Of a DNA stretch of 64,000 bases, positions 17,616-24,839 are shown one piece after another (position 1 is the stretch's first letter; every line of letters starts with the position of its first letter). Under the pieces are notes generated by a model. The model was not told the DNA's origin. It ran no database searches and was given only the letters and a program-made list of their open reading frames with translations. Source of the stretch: Microbacterium sp. SYP-A9085 (GTDB taxonomy: Bacteria > Actinomycetota > Actinomycetes > Actinomycetales > Microbacteriaceae); NCBI RefSeq assembly GCF_009649635.1, contig NZ_WJII01000004.1, positions 124,001-188,000 on the forward strand, in the 5' to 3' direction. The position numbers and the translations under genes were made by a program.

Positions 17616-18365
17616 CTACCCTCGGCGGCCGGCCGGGAGCAGACCGCGCGAACGGGTGCGCACGAGCCAGCCCTGCGCCGTGGCGTGGGCGACGCCGTTG
17701 ATCTTCGCCATTGTGACCGCCGGGGCCGCGTCGCCCTGCGCGGAGAGCTTGCCGTACTGGAGGGCGACGAGTTCGTAGAAGTCGGGGGTCCGCTTCGGGT
17801 TCCCGAGCGGCTTGAGCAGATCCCGCTCGCTGACCTTCCGGCCGGAGGGCAGCACGATCTTCCCGCCGGTGATCGTCACCGTGCGCTTCATGGCGAATAG
17901 GCGCTCGTTGATCGCCGCCTCGATGCGCGCGGTGGGCAGGGTGCGGAGGTCTTGGCTGGAGACGGGATCGCCCGGCCGCCACGGGAGGTAGACGACCCCG
18001 GTGATGCGCACCTCTTCGGGGACGGCGAACTGCTGGCGTTGGAGGCGGATGAACACGCGGGTCGCGGTGGCCGTGTGCTCGATGTAGCGCCAGCGGCCGT
18101 CGATCGTCTCGTTCTGCTCGGAAGTCGCATGCGCCTGCCGGTCGACCTCGGTCATCACCTGATCGTTGTAGCCGAGGATCGCGTCGATCTGCTCGCTGGC
18201 GTCGTCATCGCGCTCGCCGGGGAACCGGGTCGGCAGATGCCAGCCGTCCGGCAGGTCAGCCTGCACGATCAGGCCGTCATAGGACTGATCGCCAGGTCGG
18301 TGCGGGGCTGCGGTCACATCCCGAGTGTACCGAGCGACACGAGTATCTAAAACTCTTGCTGTCAT
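17616..18365 (-). CDS. Unrecognised element protein with C-terminal HTH-like region
   Basis: The start was set at ATG 18365 (MTARVLDTRVARYTRDV), giving 249 residues, because the longer frame would run back through the divergent excisionase gene. The N-terminal part has no known motif. Residues 130-170 contain an aromatic, strand-rich segment. The C-terminal 80 residues (KVSERDLLKPLGNPKRTPDF, then a helix-turn-helix-like run ending in a GWLVRTR motif) resemble the DNA-binding tails of small actinobacterial element proteins. It is divergent from the excisionase-like gene across a 72-bp region with tandem repeats, so it may be its regulator or an accessory replication/segregation factor. Family not identified. 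Confidence 0.65.
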   Translation of the reverse strand: MTARVLDTRVARYTRDVTAAPHRPGDQSYDGLIVQADLPDGWHLPTRFPGERDDDASEQIDAILGYNDQVMTEVDRQAHATSEQNETIDGRWRYIEHTATATRVFIRLQRQQFAVPEEVRITGVVYLPWRPGDPVSSQDLRTLPTARIEAAINERLFAMKRTVTITGGKIVLPSGRKVSERDLLKPLGNPKRTPDFYELVALQYGKLSAQGDAAPAVTMAKINGVAHATAQGWLVRTRSRGLLPAGRRG

Positions 18366-18395
18366 TGGCGTGGTGTGATCTAATCTAAGACTATA

Positions 18396-18419
18396 GCTGC
18401 GATCGTGGCTGTGATCGTA
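18396..18419. repeat. Two tandem 12-bp repeats in the divergent promoter
   Basis: GCTGCGATCGTG (18396-18407) is followed directly by GCTGTGATCGTA (18408-18419). The pair sits 19 bp upstream of the excisionase-like start and in the leader of the divergent gene, a suitable place for an operator or Xis sites. Confidence 0.45.
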
Positions 18420-18437
18420 GATTCTCGGGAGGTCATG

Positions 18438-18650
18438 ATGGGCGAGAGCGTCGCACCCCTCGACGCGCGGGAGTCCGCCCCGCTGTTCTACTCCGAGGAG
18501 GAGACGGCGGCGCTGCTCGGCATCCACCGCACGACGCTCCGCACCCTCGCCCTGGCGGGCCAGGCCCCGGTGGAGCCGATTCGGCTCACCCGCCACAAGC
18601 GCGTCTATCGGCGCGTCGATGTCGAGCGCCTTGCCGGGCTGCGGCAGTAG
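18438..18650 (+). CDS. Small HTH protein, excisionase-like
   Basis: The second of two adjacent ATGs (18438) is favoured because GGGAGG lies 5-6 bases upstream; this gives 70 residues. The segment YSEEETAALLGIHRTTLRTL is a MerR/excisionase-type helix-turn-helix, followed by a basic wing, RLTRHKRVYRRVDVERL. Proteins of this size directly upstream of a tyrosine integrase are usually recombination directionality factors (Xis) that bend attachment-site DNA to favour excision. The integrase follows 13 bp after the stop codon. A purely regulatory role is possible. Confidence 0.75.
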   Translation: MGESVAPLDARESAPLFYSEEETAALLGIHRTTLRTLALAGQAPVEPIRLTRHKRVYRRVDVERLAGLRQ

Positions 18651-18663
18651 GACCGGGGCGGAC

Positions 18664-19791
18664 ATGGGAAGCATCGAGTCATACGAGACGGCCAAGGGCC
18701 GTCGCTACCGGGCGCTGTACCGGCGACCCGACAAGAAGCAGACGCAGAAGCGCGGCTTCACCACCAAGAGAGCCGCGGAGCTGTTCCTGGCGACCACTGA
18801 GGTCGACATCGCCCAGGGCCGCTACCTCGACCCGTCCCTGGCGAGAGTGACCGTGGCCGACTGGCTCCAGACCTGGCTGGCGGCGCGCGGCGATCTGCGG
18901 GCGACGACCCGCAGCCGGGTCGAGAACATCATCGAGAAGCACATCGTCCCCGAACTCGGCACCATCCCGATCGGCAACCTCGCCCGCCTGCGCGTGCAGG
19001 AGTGGGCCTCTGCGCTGCCCGGCGCTCCGGCGACGGTGCGGAAGATCGTGAACGTGCTCTCGGGAGCCCTGCGGTTCGCGGTCGAGGACGGGCGGCTGCC
19101 GTCCAACCCCGCTGCACGACTCAAGCTCCCGAAGCCGACGAAGGCGCGCAAGCGCTACCTGTCCCACGATCAGGTCGCCGCGCTCGCCCAGGCGATCGAC
19201 CAGGCGAAGGACGGCCGCGAGTACGGCTACGGCCTCGTCGTGCTCGTGCTCGCCTACTGCGGGCTGCGGTGGGGCGAGCTGTCGGGGCTGCGGATCGGCG
19301 ACCTCGACCTCGACGCGAAGCACCCGCGGCTGACGGTCGAGCAGACCGTCGTGGCCGACAAGGGCTACCAGCGCATCGAGCCGCCGAAGGACTACGAGCA
19401 CCGGAGCATCCCCATCCCGGCGTTCCTCGTCGGGCTGCTGCGCGCGCAGATCGCCGGGCGCCCCGCCGACGCCCCGGTGTTCTACGGCATCCGAACCGAC
19501 ACCTGGCTTCGGAACCACGTCTACCGGGTCGGCTGGTTCGATGACGCAGCGGCGGCGGTCGCGATCAAAGGCCTCACGCCGCACGAGCTGCGGCACACTG
19601 CCGCGTCGCTGGCCGTGAGCGCGGGGGCGAACGTCAAGGCCGTGCAGCGGATGCTCGGGCACGCCTCGGCCGCGGTGACGCTCGACGTGTACGCGGACCT
19701 GTTCGATGACGACCTGGACAATGTTGCCACGGCGCTCAACCGGGCCGCGATGCAATCAGATGTTGCCAATCTGTTGCCAAAGGCCGCGTAG
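18664..19791 (+). CDS. Tyrosine site-specific integrase
   Basis: Starting at ATG 18664 the protein has 375 residues. An N-terminal arm-binding region (IESYETAKGRRYRALYRR) is followed by a SAM-like core-binding domain (about 60-150) and the catalytic domain with Arg about 202 in GLRWGELSGL, HELRH (307-311), LGHASAAVTLDVYADL with His about 333 and the nucleophile Tyr about 342. The catalytic residues needed for strand exchange are present, so it looks functional. It lies 62 bp from the attachment repeat in tRNA-Glu and reads towards it, the classic layout. Its last codons themselves contain TGTTGCCA repeats that may be its own arm sites. It catalyses integration and excision of the element. Confidence 0.95.
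   Translation: MGSIESYETAKGRRYRALYRRPDKKQTQKRGFTTKRAAELFLATTEVDIAQGRYLDPSLARVTVADWLQTWLAARGDLRATTRSRVENIIEKHIVPELGTIPIGNLARLRVQEWASALPGAPATVRKIVNVLSGALRFAVEDGRLPSNPAARLKLPKPTKARKRYLSHDQVAALAQAIDQAKDGREYGYGLVVLVLAYCGLRWGELSGLRIGDLDLDAKHPRLTVEQTVVADKGYQRIEPPKDYEHRSIPIPAFLVGLLRAQIAGRPADAPVFYGIRTDTWLRNHVYRVGWFDDAAAAVAIKGLTPHELRHTAASLAVSAGANVKAVQRMLGHASAAVTLDVYADLFDDDLDNVATALNRAAMQSDVANLLPKAA
19722..19779. repeat. Three TGTTGCCA repeats, candidate integrase arm sites (right end)
   Basis: TGTTGCCA is found at 19722-19729, 19761-19768 and 19772-19779, the last two with the same 11-bp period as the pair at 1484-1502 and in the same orientation. They overlap the 3' end of the integrase coding region. 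Confidence 0.6.
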
Positions 19792-19819
19792 AGCCTCCAC
19801 AGAGCCCAACGGCAGGAAT

Positions 19820-19851
19820 AAGAAAACCCCCGGATGACCGGGGGTTTTCTT
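19820..19851. terminator. Bidirectional intrinsic terminator
   Basis: A 14-bp perfect stem (19820-19833 with 19838-19851, loop ATGA) has A-rich and T-rich arms, so it can end both the integrase message (plus) and the tRNA-Glu transcript (minus). It lies inside the element, next to the right attachment repeat, and replaces the native terminator now at 1307-1332. Confidence 0.88.
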
Positions 19852-19853
19852 AC

Positions 19854-19899
19854 TGGTGACCCCAGCGGGATTCGAACCCGCGTTACCGCCGTGAGAGGG
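19854..19899. repeat. Right attachment site within tRNA-Glu
   Basis: This is the 46-bp copy identical to 1335-1380. It begins exactly at the encoded CCA end of the tRNA and runs past the anticodon, so insertion keeps the tRNA intact. Confidence 0.92.
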
Positions 19900-19929
19900 C
19901 GGCGTACTAGGCCGCTATACGATGGGGCC
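19857..19929 (-). tRNA. tRNA-Glu (anticodon CTC)
   Basis: This 73-nt gene has CCA encoded at 19854-19856. The acceptor stem GGCCCCA pairs with TGGGGTC, the T arm GCGGG-TTCGAAT-CCCGC is perfect, and the anticodon loop CCCTCTCACGG reads CTC for glutamate. It is the integration target of the element to its left, and its 3' end is supplied by the element. Confidence 0.96.
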
Positions 19930-20035
19930 GTCAGACAACCGTTCAAGTATGCCATGCGGAAAAGCGCGCGCAAAATCACGCCGGCGAGCCCCCGTGGACT
20001 TGCCGTGGAGGCCGCGTTCGGGGTTGACTGCACGC

Positions 20036-20674
20036 ATGCGAGTGACCAAGTACGAGCACGCGGCGCTGGTCCTCGAGACCGAAGGCAAGGCACTTGTCGT
20101 CGACCCCGGATTGTTCACGAATCCGCTCACCGACATGCATCACGTCGTGGCGATAGTGCTCACCCACCAGCACGCGGACCACTGGACGGCGGAGCATCTC
20201 GACCGCATCCTGCGCACCGCGGGTCCGGTGCCGATCTACGCGCCGGCGGGGGTCGCCGCATCCGCTCCCGGCTACGAAATCACGATCGTCTCCGCCGGCG
20301 ACAGCGTCCGGGTGGGCCCGTTCGCGCTGGAGTTCTTCGGCGGCGTGCACGCCGTGATCCACGAGTCGATCCCTCTCGTCGACAATGTCGGCGTCCTCGT
20401 GAACGAGGCGTTCTACTACCCGGGCGACTCGTACGCCGTGCCCCGGGGGCGCGACATCGGACTGCTGGCGGCACCGGTGGGGGCTCCCTGGTTGAAGATC
20501 AGCGAGGCGATGGACTTCGTCCTCGCGGTGCAGCCGCGGCAGGCTTTCGCGACGCACGACATGACGCTGTCGACGATCGGGCGCGAAATGGGCCGCGAGC
20601 GGCTCAAGTGGGCCGTCGAGCAGCACGGCGGCGAGTTCCTGGTGCTCGAGCCAGGCGACGCCACCGACCTCTGA
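20036..20674 (+). CDS. Metallo-beta-lactamase fold hydrolase
   Basis: Starting at ATG 20036 (MRVTKYEHAALVLETEG) the protein has 212 residues. VLTHQHADHW carries the HxHxDH metal site, a downstream Asp is in YYPGDSY and a final His is in FATHDM, as in the UlaG/RomA-like branch of the MBL superfamily (L-ascorbate-6-phosphate lactonase relatives). These are small cytosolic two-metal hydrolases; the substrate cannot be predicted. It stands alone just outside the tRNA-Glu element and converges with a small minus-strand gene 6 bp away. Confidence 0.85.
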   Translation: MRVTKYEHAALVLETEGKALVVDPGLFTNPLTDMHHVVAIVLTHQHADHWTAEHLDRILRTAGPVPIYAPAGVAASAPGYEITIVSAGDSVRVGPFALEFFGGVHAVIHESIPLVDNVGVLVNEAFYYPGDSYAVPRGRDIGLLAAPVGAPWLKISEAMDFVLAVQPRQAFATHDMTLSTIGREMGRERLKWAVEQHGGEFLVLEPGDATDL

Positions 20675-20680
20675 GCCGGA

Positions 20681-20956
20681 TCAGGATTCGCGGACGCTGA
20701 GCAGCTGCCACCCGTCGGGCACGAGCGCGCGCAGCGAGGCCATGTCCTCCGCTTCGATGTCCGTCGCGCCATCTCGCCGGGCGAACCGCGCGCTCAGCGA
20801 GATCATGACGGAGGCCTTGGCCATCGTGACGGCGACATCCGTCATCGCCCATCCGGCGGGAACCTGCGCCTGCGCGCGGGCGCGGGCGGCGGCCACGCTC
20901 TCCGCCTCGAGGGTGATCTCCTTGGTATCGACGGGACGGATACGGCCACTCAGCAT
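20681..20956 (-). CDS. Conserved hypothetical protein (91 aa)
   Basis: This small soluble protein is rich in Ala, Glu and Arg, beginning MLSGRIRPVDTKEITLEAES. It has no recognised motif; two repeated-looking halves each contain a PAGW or PDGW element (VPAGWAMTDV and VPDGWQLLSV), suggesting a duplicated unit. It lies 26 bp downstream of the aminotransferase gene on the same strand and probably shares its transcript. Function unknown. Confidence 0.65.
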   Translation of the reverse strand: MLSGRIRPVDTKEITLEAESVAAARARAQAQVPAGWAMTDVAVTMAKASVMISLSARFARRDGATDIEAEDMASLRALVPDGWQLLSVRES

Positions 20957-20982
20957 TCTTCCAGGTTACGCCCGGCGGCCGG

Positions 20983-22356
20983 TCACGCCGTCAGCTCGGC
21001 CGCCAGCTCCTCGAACACGGCGATATACGCGTCGACAGCCTCGTCGGTGTGCGTGACCGACAGCGTCCACTCCTCTTCACGGCCGGGCGTCATGAAGATT
21101 CCGCGGTTCAGGTTGAACAGCCACGCGAGGTCGGCGAGAGCGGCATCCTGATTCTCCTTGAACGTCTCGTAGTCCACGACCTTCGTCGGCGAGAACGTCA
21201 CACAGCCCTTCGAGCCGATTCCGACCGCGTAGCCGGGAAGGTCGTACCGGTCGACGACGGCCTGGCAACCGGTGACGATGCGGTCGTTGAGGTGATCCAG
21301 ATGCGCGTACGCGTCGGGGGTGAGCACCTCCTGCAGCGAGGCGCGCGCGGCCGCCATCGTGAGCGGGTTGCCGTTGTAGGTGCCCACCTGGTACACCGAG
21401 CCGTCCTCGACGACCGCCATGACCTCTTCGGTGCCGCCGATGGCCCCCGAAGGGAGGCCGCCGCCGAGCGCCTTGGCAAGCGTCACCAGGTCGGGGGTGA
21501 CACCGAACCTGTCGGTCGCGCCGCCGGGGGCCACGCACAGCCCGGTCTTGACCTCGTCGAAGATCAGCACGATGCCGTGGCGACGGGTGATCTCGCGCAC
21601 CGCCTCGAGATAGCCGGGTTCGGGCAGCACGACGCCGAGGTTCATCATGGCGGCCTCCATGATGACGCACGCGGGCTTGCGCCCCTCGGACTCCAGCCGC
21701 TGGATGCGGCGCTCCATCGCGCCGGCGTCGTTGAACGGCACCGCGATGGTCATGTCGACGACGGACTGCGGGATGCCGTCGCCGTAGGCGAGCGAGGCCA
21801 GGTTCTCGCGGTCGCCGATCTCGTCGTATGGGACGCCGATCGAGACCATCACGGTGTCGTGGTGCCCGTGGTACGAGCCGAAGATCTTCATGACGGTGTC
21901 GCGGCCGGTGAGCGCGCGGGCGATGCGGATGGCGTCCATCGTCGCCTCGGAACCGGAGTTCGTGTAGCGCCACTTGGGCAGGCCGAAGCGCCGCGCGAGC
22001 TCGTCGGCCACGACGATGTCGTCCTCGGTCGGGCAGCCGAAGTGTGTGCCCTGCGGGTAGCGGCGGGCGAGTGCGGCGCCGATCGCGGGATGGGCGTGCC
22101 CTTGGACCATGGAGCCGAAGCCGTTGTGGAAGTCCCACATGCCGTTGCCGTCGACATCCCACACCCGCGGGCCGGACCCGCGCTCGATGTAGATGGGCCA
22201 CGGGTCGCGCAGCTGGTACGACGAGGCGACGCCGCCGGACAGGTGCGTGCGGGCGCGTTCGTACATCGCGCGCGAGGCGCCGGTCCGCTCGTCGAGGCGG
22301 CGGCCCTCACGGGCGGTCAGCTCGGCGATCCGGGCGCGGTCGATGACGATACTCAT
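20983..22356 (-). CDS. Class III PLP-dependent aminotransferase, glutamate-1-semialdehyde aminomutase-like
   Basis: This 457-residue protein has the class III aminotransferase fold. It shows NSGSEATMDAIRIARA (cofactor phosphate), GSYHGHHD, LIFDEVKTGL with the Asp that holds the PLP ring nitrogen, and TLAKALGGGLPSGAIGG with the Schiff-base lysine. It resembles glutamate-1-semialdehyde 2,1-aminomutase in the cofactor region, but no hem genes are nearby and it is somewhat longer than HemL, so a transaminase acting on another amino compound is more likely. The start has AGGAGG upstream. A leader with two mutually exclusive hairpins, the second followed by TTTTT, lies between promoter and start, so expression may be controlled by attenuation. 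Confidence 0.85.
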   Translation of the reverse strand: MSIVIDRARIAELTAREGRRLDERTGASRAMYERARTHLSGGVASSYQLRDPWPIYIERGSGPRVWDVDGNGMWDFHNGFGSMVQGHAHPAIGAALARRYPQGTHFGCPTEDDIVVADELARRFGLPKWRYTNSGSEATMDAIRIARALTGRDTVMKIFGSYHGHHDTVMVSIGVPYDEIGDRENLASLAYGDGIPQSVVDMTIAVPFNDAGAMERRIQRLESEGRKPACVIMEAAMMNLGVVLPEPGYLEAVREITRRHGIVLIFDEVKTGLCVAPGGATDRFGVTPDLVTLAKALGGGLPSGAIGGTEEVMAVVEDGSVYQVGTYNGNPLTMAAARASLQEVLTPDAYAHLDHLNDRIVTGCQAVVDRYDLPGYAVGIGSKGCVTFSPTKVVDYETFKENQDAALADLAWLFNLNRGIFMTPGREEEWTLSVTHTDEAVDAYIAVFEELAAELTA

Positions 22357-22370
22357 GCTTCCTCCTGTAG

Positions 22371-22443
22371 GAAAAACCCCGACCGGCCTGGCGTCGGGAT
22401 CCTTGCAGGAAAGGAAGCGCTCACCGGTCGGCCTGGCGCCGGG
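22371..22443 (-). promoter_or_regulatory. Candidate transcription attenuator or riboswitch in aminotransferase leader
   Basis: Read on the minus strand, a first hairpin (22442 down to 22424) and a second hairpin (22398 down to 22378) share the loop element GCCAGGCCG. The second is a 6-bp GC-rich stem followed by GTTTTT, like an intrinsic terminator, ending about 15 bases before the ribosome site. The 3' arm of hairpin one (complement of 22424-22431) is perfectly complementary over 8 bases to the 3' arm of hairpin two (22379-22386), so one fold excludes the other. No known riboswitch consensus was recognised. Confidence 0.5.
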
Positions 22444-22583
22444 AGCGGTCCGTAGACACTCGCACGGTACCAGATCCGCCTCGCCACGGCACTACGGCGT
22501 GTTCCGCACGCACGTTACGGCCCACAAGTACGATCGTCGCGCTGCGCGGATCGCCGCCGGCCACCGACCGAGCGACGAGGAGC

Positions 22584-23264
22584 GTGACGGTGTCACATTG
22601 GCCGACCATCGCACTCGGGAGCATTGCCGTCGCGTTCGCGACGCTCGTGCCGGCGTCGCCCGGTCTTACCGCTGCCCCCGCTACTGTCCTCACACTGCCT
22701 CCCGGCGTGTCTGTTGCCGCGCTGATCGAGTCGGCGGAGGGTCTCGGCCCGGTCGTGATCTCGGGTTGCGCTCCAGGTAGCCGGGCACGGTTGCAGGTCA
22801 GCTTCGAGTTCGACGTGGCAACGGGTGCGGACCCGCATCGCGTCCCGATACTGCTGGCTCCGAATCTCGCGACCGATGCGGAAGGCTCGGCTTCACTCTC
22901 GCAGGTACTCCCCCGGGTCACGACATGGCTTGGAGATGCCAGCCCCGCAGTCGGTGGTCGGTTGCGATTCTCGGCCGCCTGCCTGGATCCGGCTCTTCCC
23001 GAAGCGGTCGAGATCGTGCCCTATGCGTCACTCGGCGCCCCGCCGCCGACCGGGCAGGGTCTCACAGGCTCTCCGCCGACGGCTTCCGAGCCGCTCACCG
23101 CCCCGTCGAACGCCGATCCAAGCCCTACCGGCGCGGCGTCCGACGACGAGAGCGCGATCGCCATGGGAATTCCCGGTCCTGCATGGATCGCCATCGGCAC
23201 AGCTGGGGCGCTGGTCCTGCTCGGCACGGCCTTCTACCGCCTCCGGCGTCGCCGCTCCGAGTGA
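22584..23264 (+). CDS. Secreted, C-terminally membrane-anchored protein of unknown function
   Basis: A GTG start at 22584 with AGGAG upstream gives 226 residues. The N-terminus is a signal peptide (TIALGSIAVAFATLVPASPG). A 110-residue extracellular domain follows with two cysteines (SGCAPG and AACLDP) that could form a disulfide. Then comes a Pro/Ser/Thr-rich linker (about 150-190), a transmembrane helix (AWIAIGTAGALVLLGTAFY) and a basic tail, RLRRRRSE. This is the layout of a wall-spanning surface protein; there is no LPXTG motif, so sortase anchoring is not supported. Neighbours give no hint of a role. Confidence 0.75.
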   Translation: MTVSHWPTIALGSIAVAFATLVPASPGLTAAPATVLTLPPGVSVAALIESAEGLGPVVISGCAPGSRARLQVSFEFDVATGADPHRVPILLAPNLATDAEGSASLSQVLPRVTTWLGDASPAVGGRLRFSAACLDPALPEAVEIVPYASLGAPPPTGQGLTGSPPTASEPLTAPSNADPSPTGAASDDESAIAMGIPGPAWIAIGTAGALVLLGTAFYRLRRRRSE

Positions 23265-23346
23265 CCGTCCGGAGAGCACCCGAAGACGAACGACAGGCGG
23301 GCCCTGCACGACGTAACCGGGATACGACGCAGATCGCTTGGGGCCC

Positions 23347-23457
23347 ATGTACGCCGACATCGAGCGGTTCTTCACCGCCATGGGCTGAACCCCGGGCGAC
23401 GTCATGTGGGAGAGCTACCTGAGCGATCCTGGAACCCAACCCGATTCCGCGACCTAG
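23347..23457 (+). pseudogene. Remnant of a GyrI-like/effector-binding domain
   Basis: Frame 23347 reads MYADIERFFTAMG, an in-frame TGA at 23386-23388, then TPGDVMWESYLSDPGTQPDS and a stop at 23455-23457. The pattern (helix, x-G-x-x-P-G, E-x-Y-L-x-D-P) is that of the C-terminal end of GyrI-like small-molecule-binding domains found in MerR/AraC regulators. The rest of the domain is absent, and the surrounding 337-bp gap (23265-23601) holds nothing else recognisable. Confidence 0.4.
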
Positions 23458-23601
23458 CACGGACAGGCTCGGAGCCATCGCGTCACCCGGCGGGGATCGC
23501 CACGCATGGGCCGGTCCTGCACGCATCCGACAGCGATGGGACCTTCGGCCCGTTCACGACGCTGACGGTATCGCATCGTTTGTACGACGAAGGGATCAGC
23601 G

Positions 23602-24006
23602 ATGACCACGAACGAAATCCCACCGGAGGGTTCACCGGGCCTTGGCGCCGTCCGGCCCGCTGCGATGTCCGACAGGTCGTTCATCGCCACGTGGATGTTC
23701 GCTTGGCTGCTCGGATTCCTCGGGGTCGACCGGTTCTATCTCGGCAAGATCGGGACCGGAGTCGTGAAGCTGCTGACGCTCGGAGGTTTGGGAATCTGGT
23801 GGCTCATCGACCTGATCCTGACGCTCGCAGGTGTGCAGCGCGACAGAGAAGGGCGACTGCTGCCCGACTACGAACAGCACAAGATGATCGCGTGGATCAT
23901 CACCGCGGCAGGCTTCGGCCTCTGGCTCCTGACCGCCGCCATCTCCCGCGCCTTCGTGTACGTCCCCGCCGACTGGCCGATGATGCCGTGGTGGCAGGGG
24001 CGGTAA
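23602..24006 (+). CDS. TM2 domain membrane protein
   Basis: This 134-residue protein has a TM2 domain: helix [20 protein letters not shown], then [20 protein letters not shown] and [16 protein letters not shown] with the conserved DRFYLG and WxxxD elements. A third helix lies near residues 95-115, followed by a periplasmic-side tail, [14 protein letters not shown]2 proteins are small membrane proteins of poorly defined role. The 45 N-terminal bases code for a short polar region. It appears to be monocistronic, ending 30 bp before the convergent flavodoxin gene. Confidence 0.88.
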   Translation: MTTNEIPPEGSPGLGAVRPAAMSDRSFIATWMFAWLLGFLGVDRFYLGKIGTGVVKLLTLGGLGIWWLIDLILTLAGVQRDREGRLLPDYEQHKMIAWIITAAGFGLWLLTAAISRAFVYVPADWPMMPWWQGR

Positions 24007-24036
24007 CCGAATGCTGACGAGGAGTGCTCCCGCCGG

Positions 24037-24540
24037 TCAGCGGGGTGCCATGTCAGCTCCGAGTTGCTCGCCCCACCGCCGTGCGCGTTCCAGCTCGCCG
24101 TCGGCGAGGGGTCCACTGTAGCCGTGTACGCCGAATGTCTCCGGCCTCGCGACGGGGCGGAAGCCCCGCGCGACGAGCCGCTTCATCGCCTTCTTCGCCG
24201 CCGATCCCGGAAGACGGGGGCTGGTGATCCGGGTGTCGAACGTCGCGACGGCGATGTCTCTACCCGGTGACGACAGGGACGCGAGCCATTCGCGGATGCC
24301 GCGGATCGGGATGTTCACCGCACCCTGCTGCTTGGCCGATTCACGCGTCCTCTGTGACGACATGGAAAATGCATGGGTCGGACCGCCGACGACGAGGAAA
24401 CCGACGTCGGGCTCGAGCGCGGCAGGTGCCGAGACCGCATCCATCACCTCCGTGGATTCGACTCCGATGCCTTCCGCGATCTCTCGGGCGAGTTGCTCAG
24501 TGTTCCCCCACAGCGTTTCGAACACCACTAGTGCGTGCAT
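24037..24540 (-). CDS. Flavodoxin-family protein
   Basis: The start ATG 24540 (MHALVVFETLWGNTEQLARE) has GAGGGAGG upstream and gives 167 residues. The first strand and loop, FETLWGNTEQLA, form the FMN phosphate-binding site of flavodoxins, and FLVVGGPTHAFSMS carries the second FMN loop. Such proteins bind FMN non-covalently and carry electrons or act as quinone reductases. Length is typical of short-chain flavodoxins. It is close to, but on the same strand as, the tRNA-Gln gene, with that tRNA's terminator in between. The redox partner is unknown. Confidence 0.83.
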   Translation of the reverse strand: MHALVVFETLWGNTEQLAREIAEGIGVESTEVMDAVSAPAALEPDVGFLVVGGPTHAFSMSSQRTRESAKQQGAVNIPIRGIREWLASLSSPGRDIAVATFDTRITSPRLPGSAAKKAMKRLVARGFRPVARPETFGVHGYSGPLADGELERARRWGEQLGADMAPR

Positions 24541-24649
24541 GATGCCTCCCTCTCGCCGCATCACCAGCCTCCGCAGTCGGCCCGCACCGATGCGGGCCTT
24601 TGGTCCTACGCGTGGGCGTTCACACTGTCGTCGCGACCGGAAAAGCAAG

Positions 24650-24686
24650 AGCCCCGGTTCTCCGTTTCATGCGGAATTCCGGGGCT
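24650..24686 (-). terminator. Intrinsic terminator of tRNA-Gln
   Basis: An 8-bp GC-rich stem (24650-24657 with 24679-24686) has a T-containing tail on the minus strand (CTTGCTTTT), 8 bp beyond the encoded CCA of tRNA-Gln. Confidence 0.75.
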
Positions 24687-24696
24687 ATCTGACTGG

Positions 24697-24768
24697 CTGG
24701 GGTACCTGGACTCGAACCAAGAACAACTGAACCAGAATCAGCCGTGTTGCCAATTACACCATACCCCA
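24697..24768 (-). tRNA. tRNA-Gln (anticodon CTG)
   Basis: This 72-nt gene has CCA encoded at 24694-24696. The acceptor stem TGGGGTA pairs with TACCCCA, a T-arm loop TTCGAGT is present, and the anticodon loop TTCTGGT reads CTG for glutamine. It lies 71 bp downstream of gltX on the same strand. In most actinobacteria GluRS first charges tRNA-Gln with Glu for GatCAB to amidate, so the pairing with gltX is suggestive. Confidence 0.95.
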
Positions 24769-24839
24769 AGGGGTCCCGGCCGAAGCCGCAACAGTCACTC
24801 AGTCTAGACGACGCGCGGCCCTCGGCCAAAACCGTGCGC

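Larger units (their letters stand above)
1335..19899. mobile_element. 18.5-kb integrative mobilizable element in tRNA-Glu, carrying a DISARM-like defence operon
   Basis: The element is bounded by a 46-bp identical direct repeat (1335-1380 and 19854-19899). The right copy is the 3' part of an intact tRNA-Glu gene and the left copy is an orphan tRNA 3' end. A tyrosine integrase and a small HTH excisionase-like gene sit next to the intact tRNA, and TGTTGCCA arm-site pairs lie inside both ends. The cargo is a MobF relaxase with a candidate oriT region, a Fic protein and six minus-strand defence genes. No type IV coupling protein or secretion genes are present, so it should need a helper for transfer. 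Unit length from repeat to repeat is 18,519 bp. The boundary call is firm; current mobility is inferred. Confidence 0.9.
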
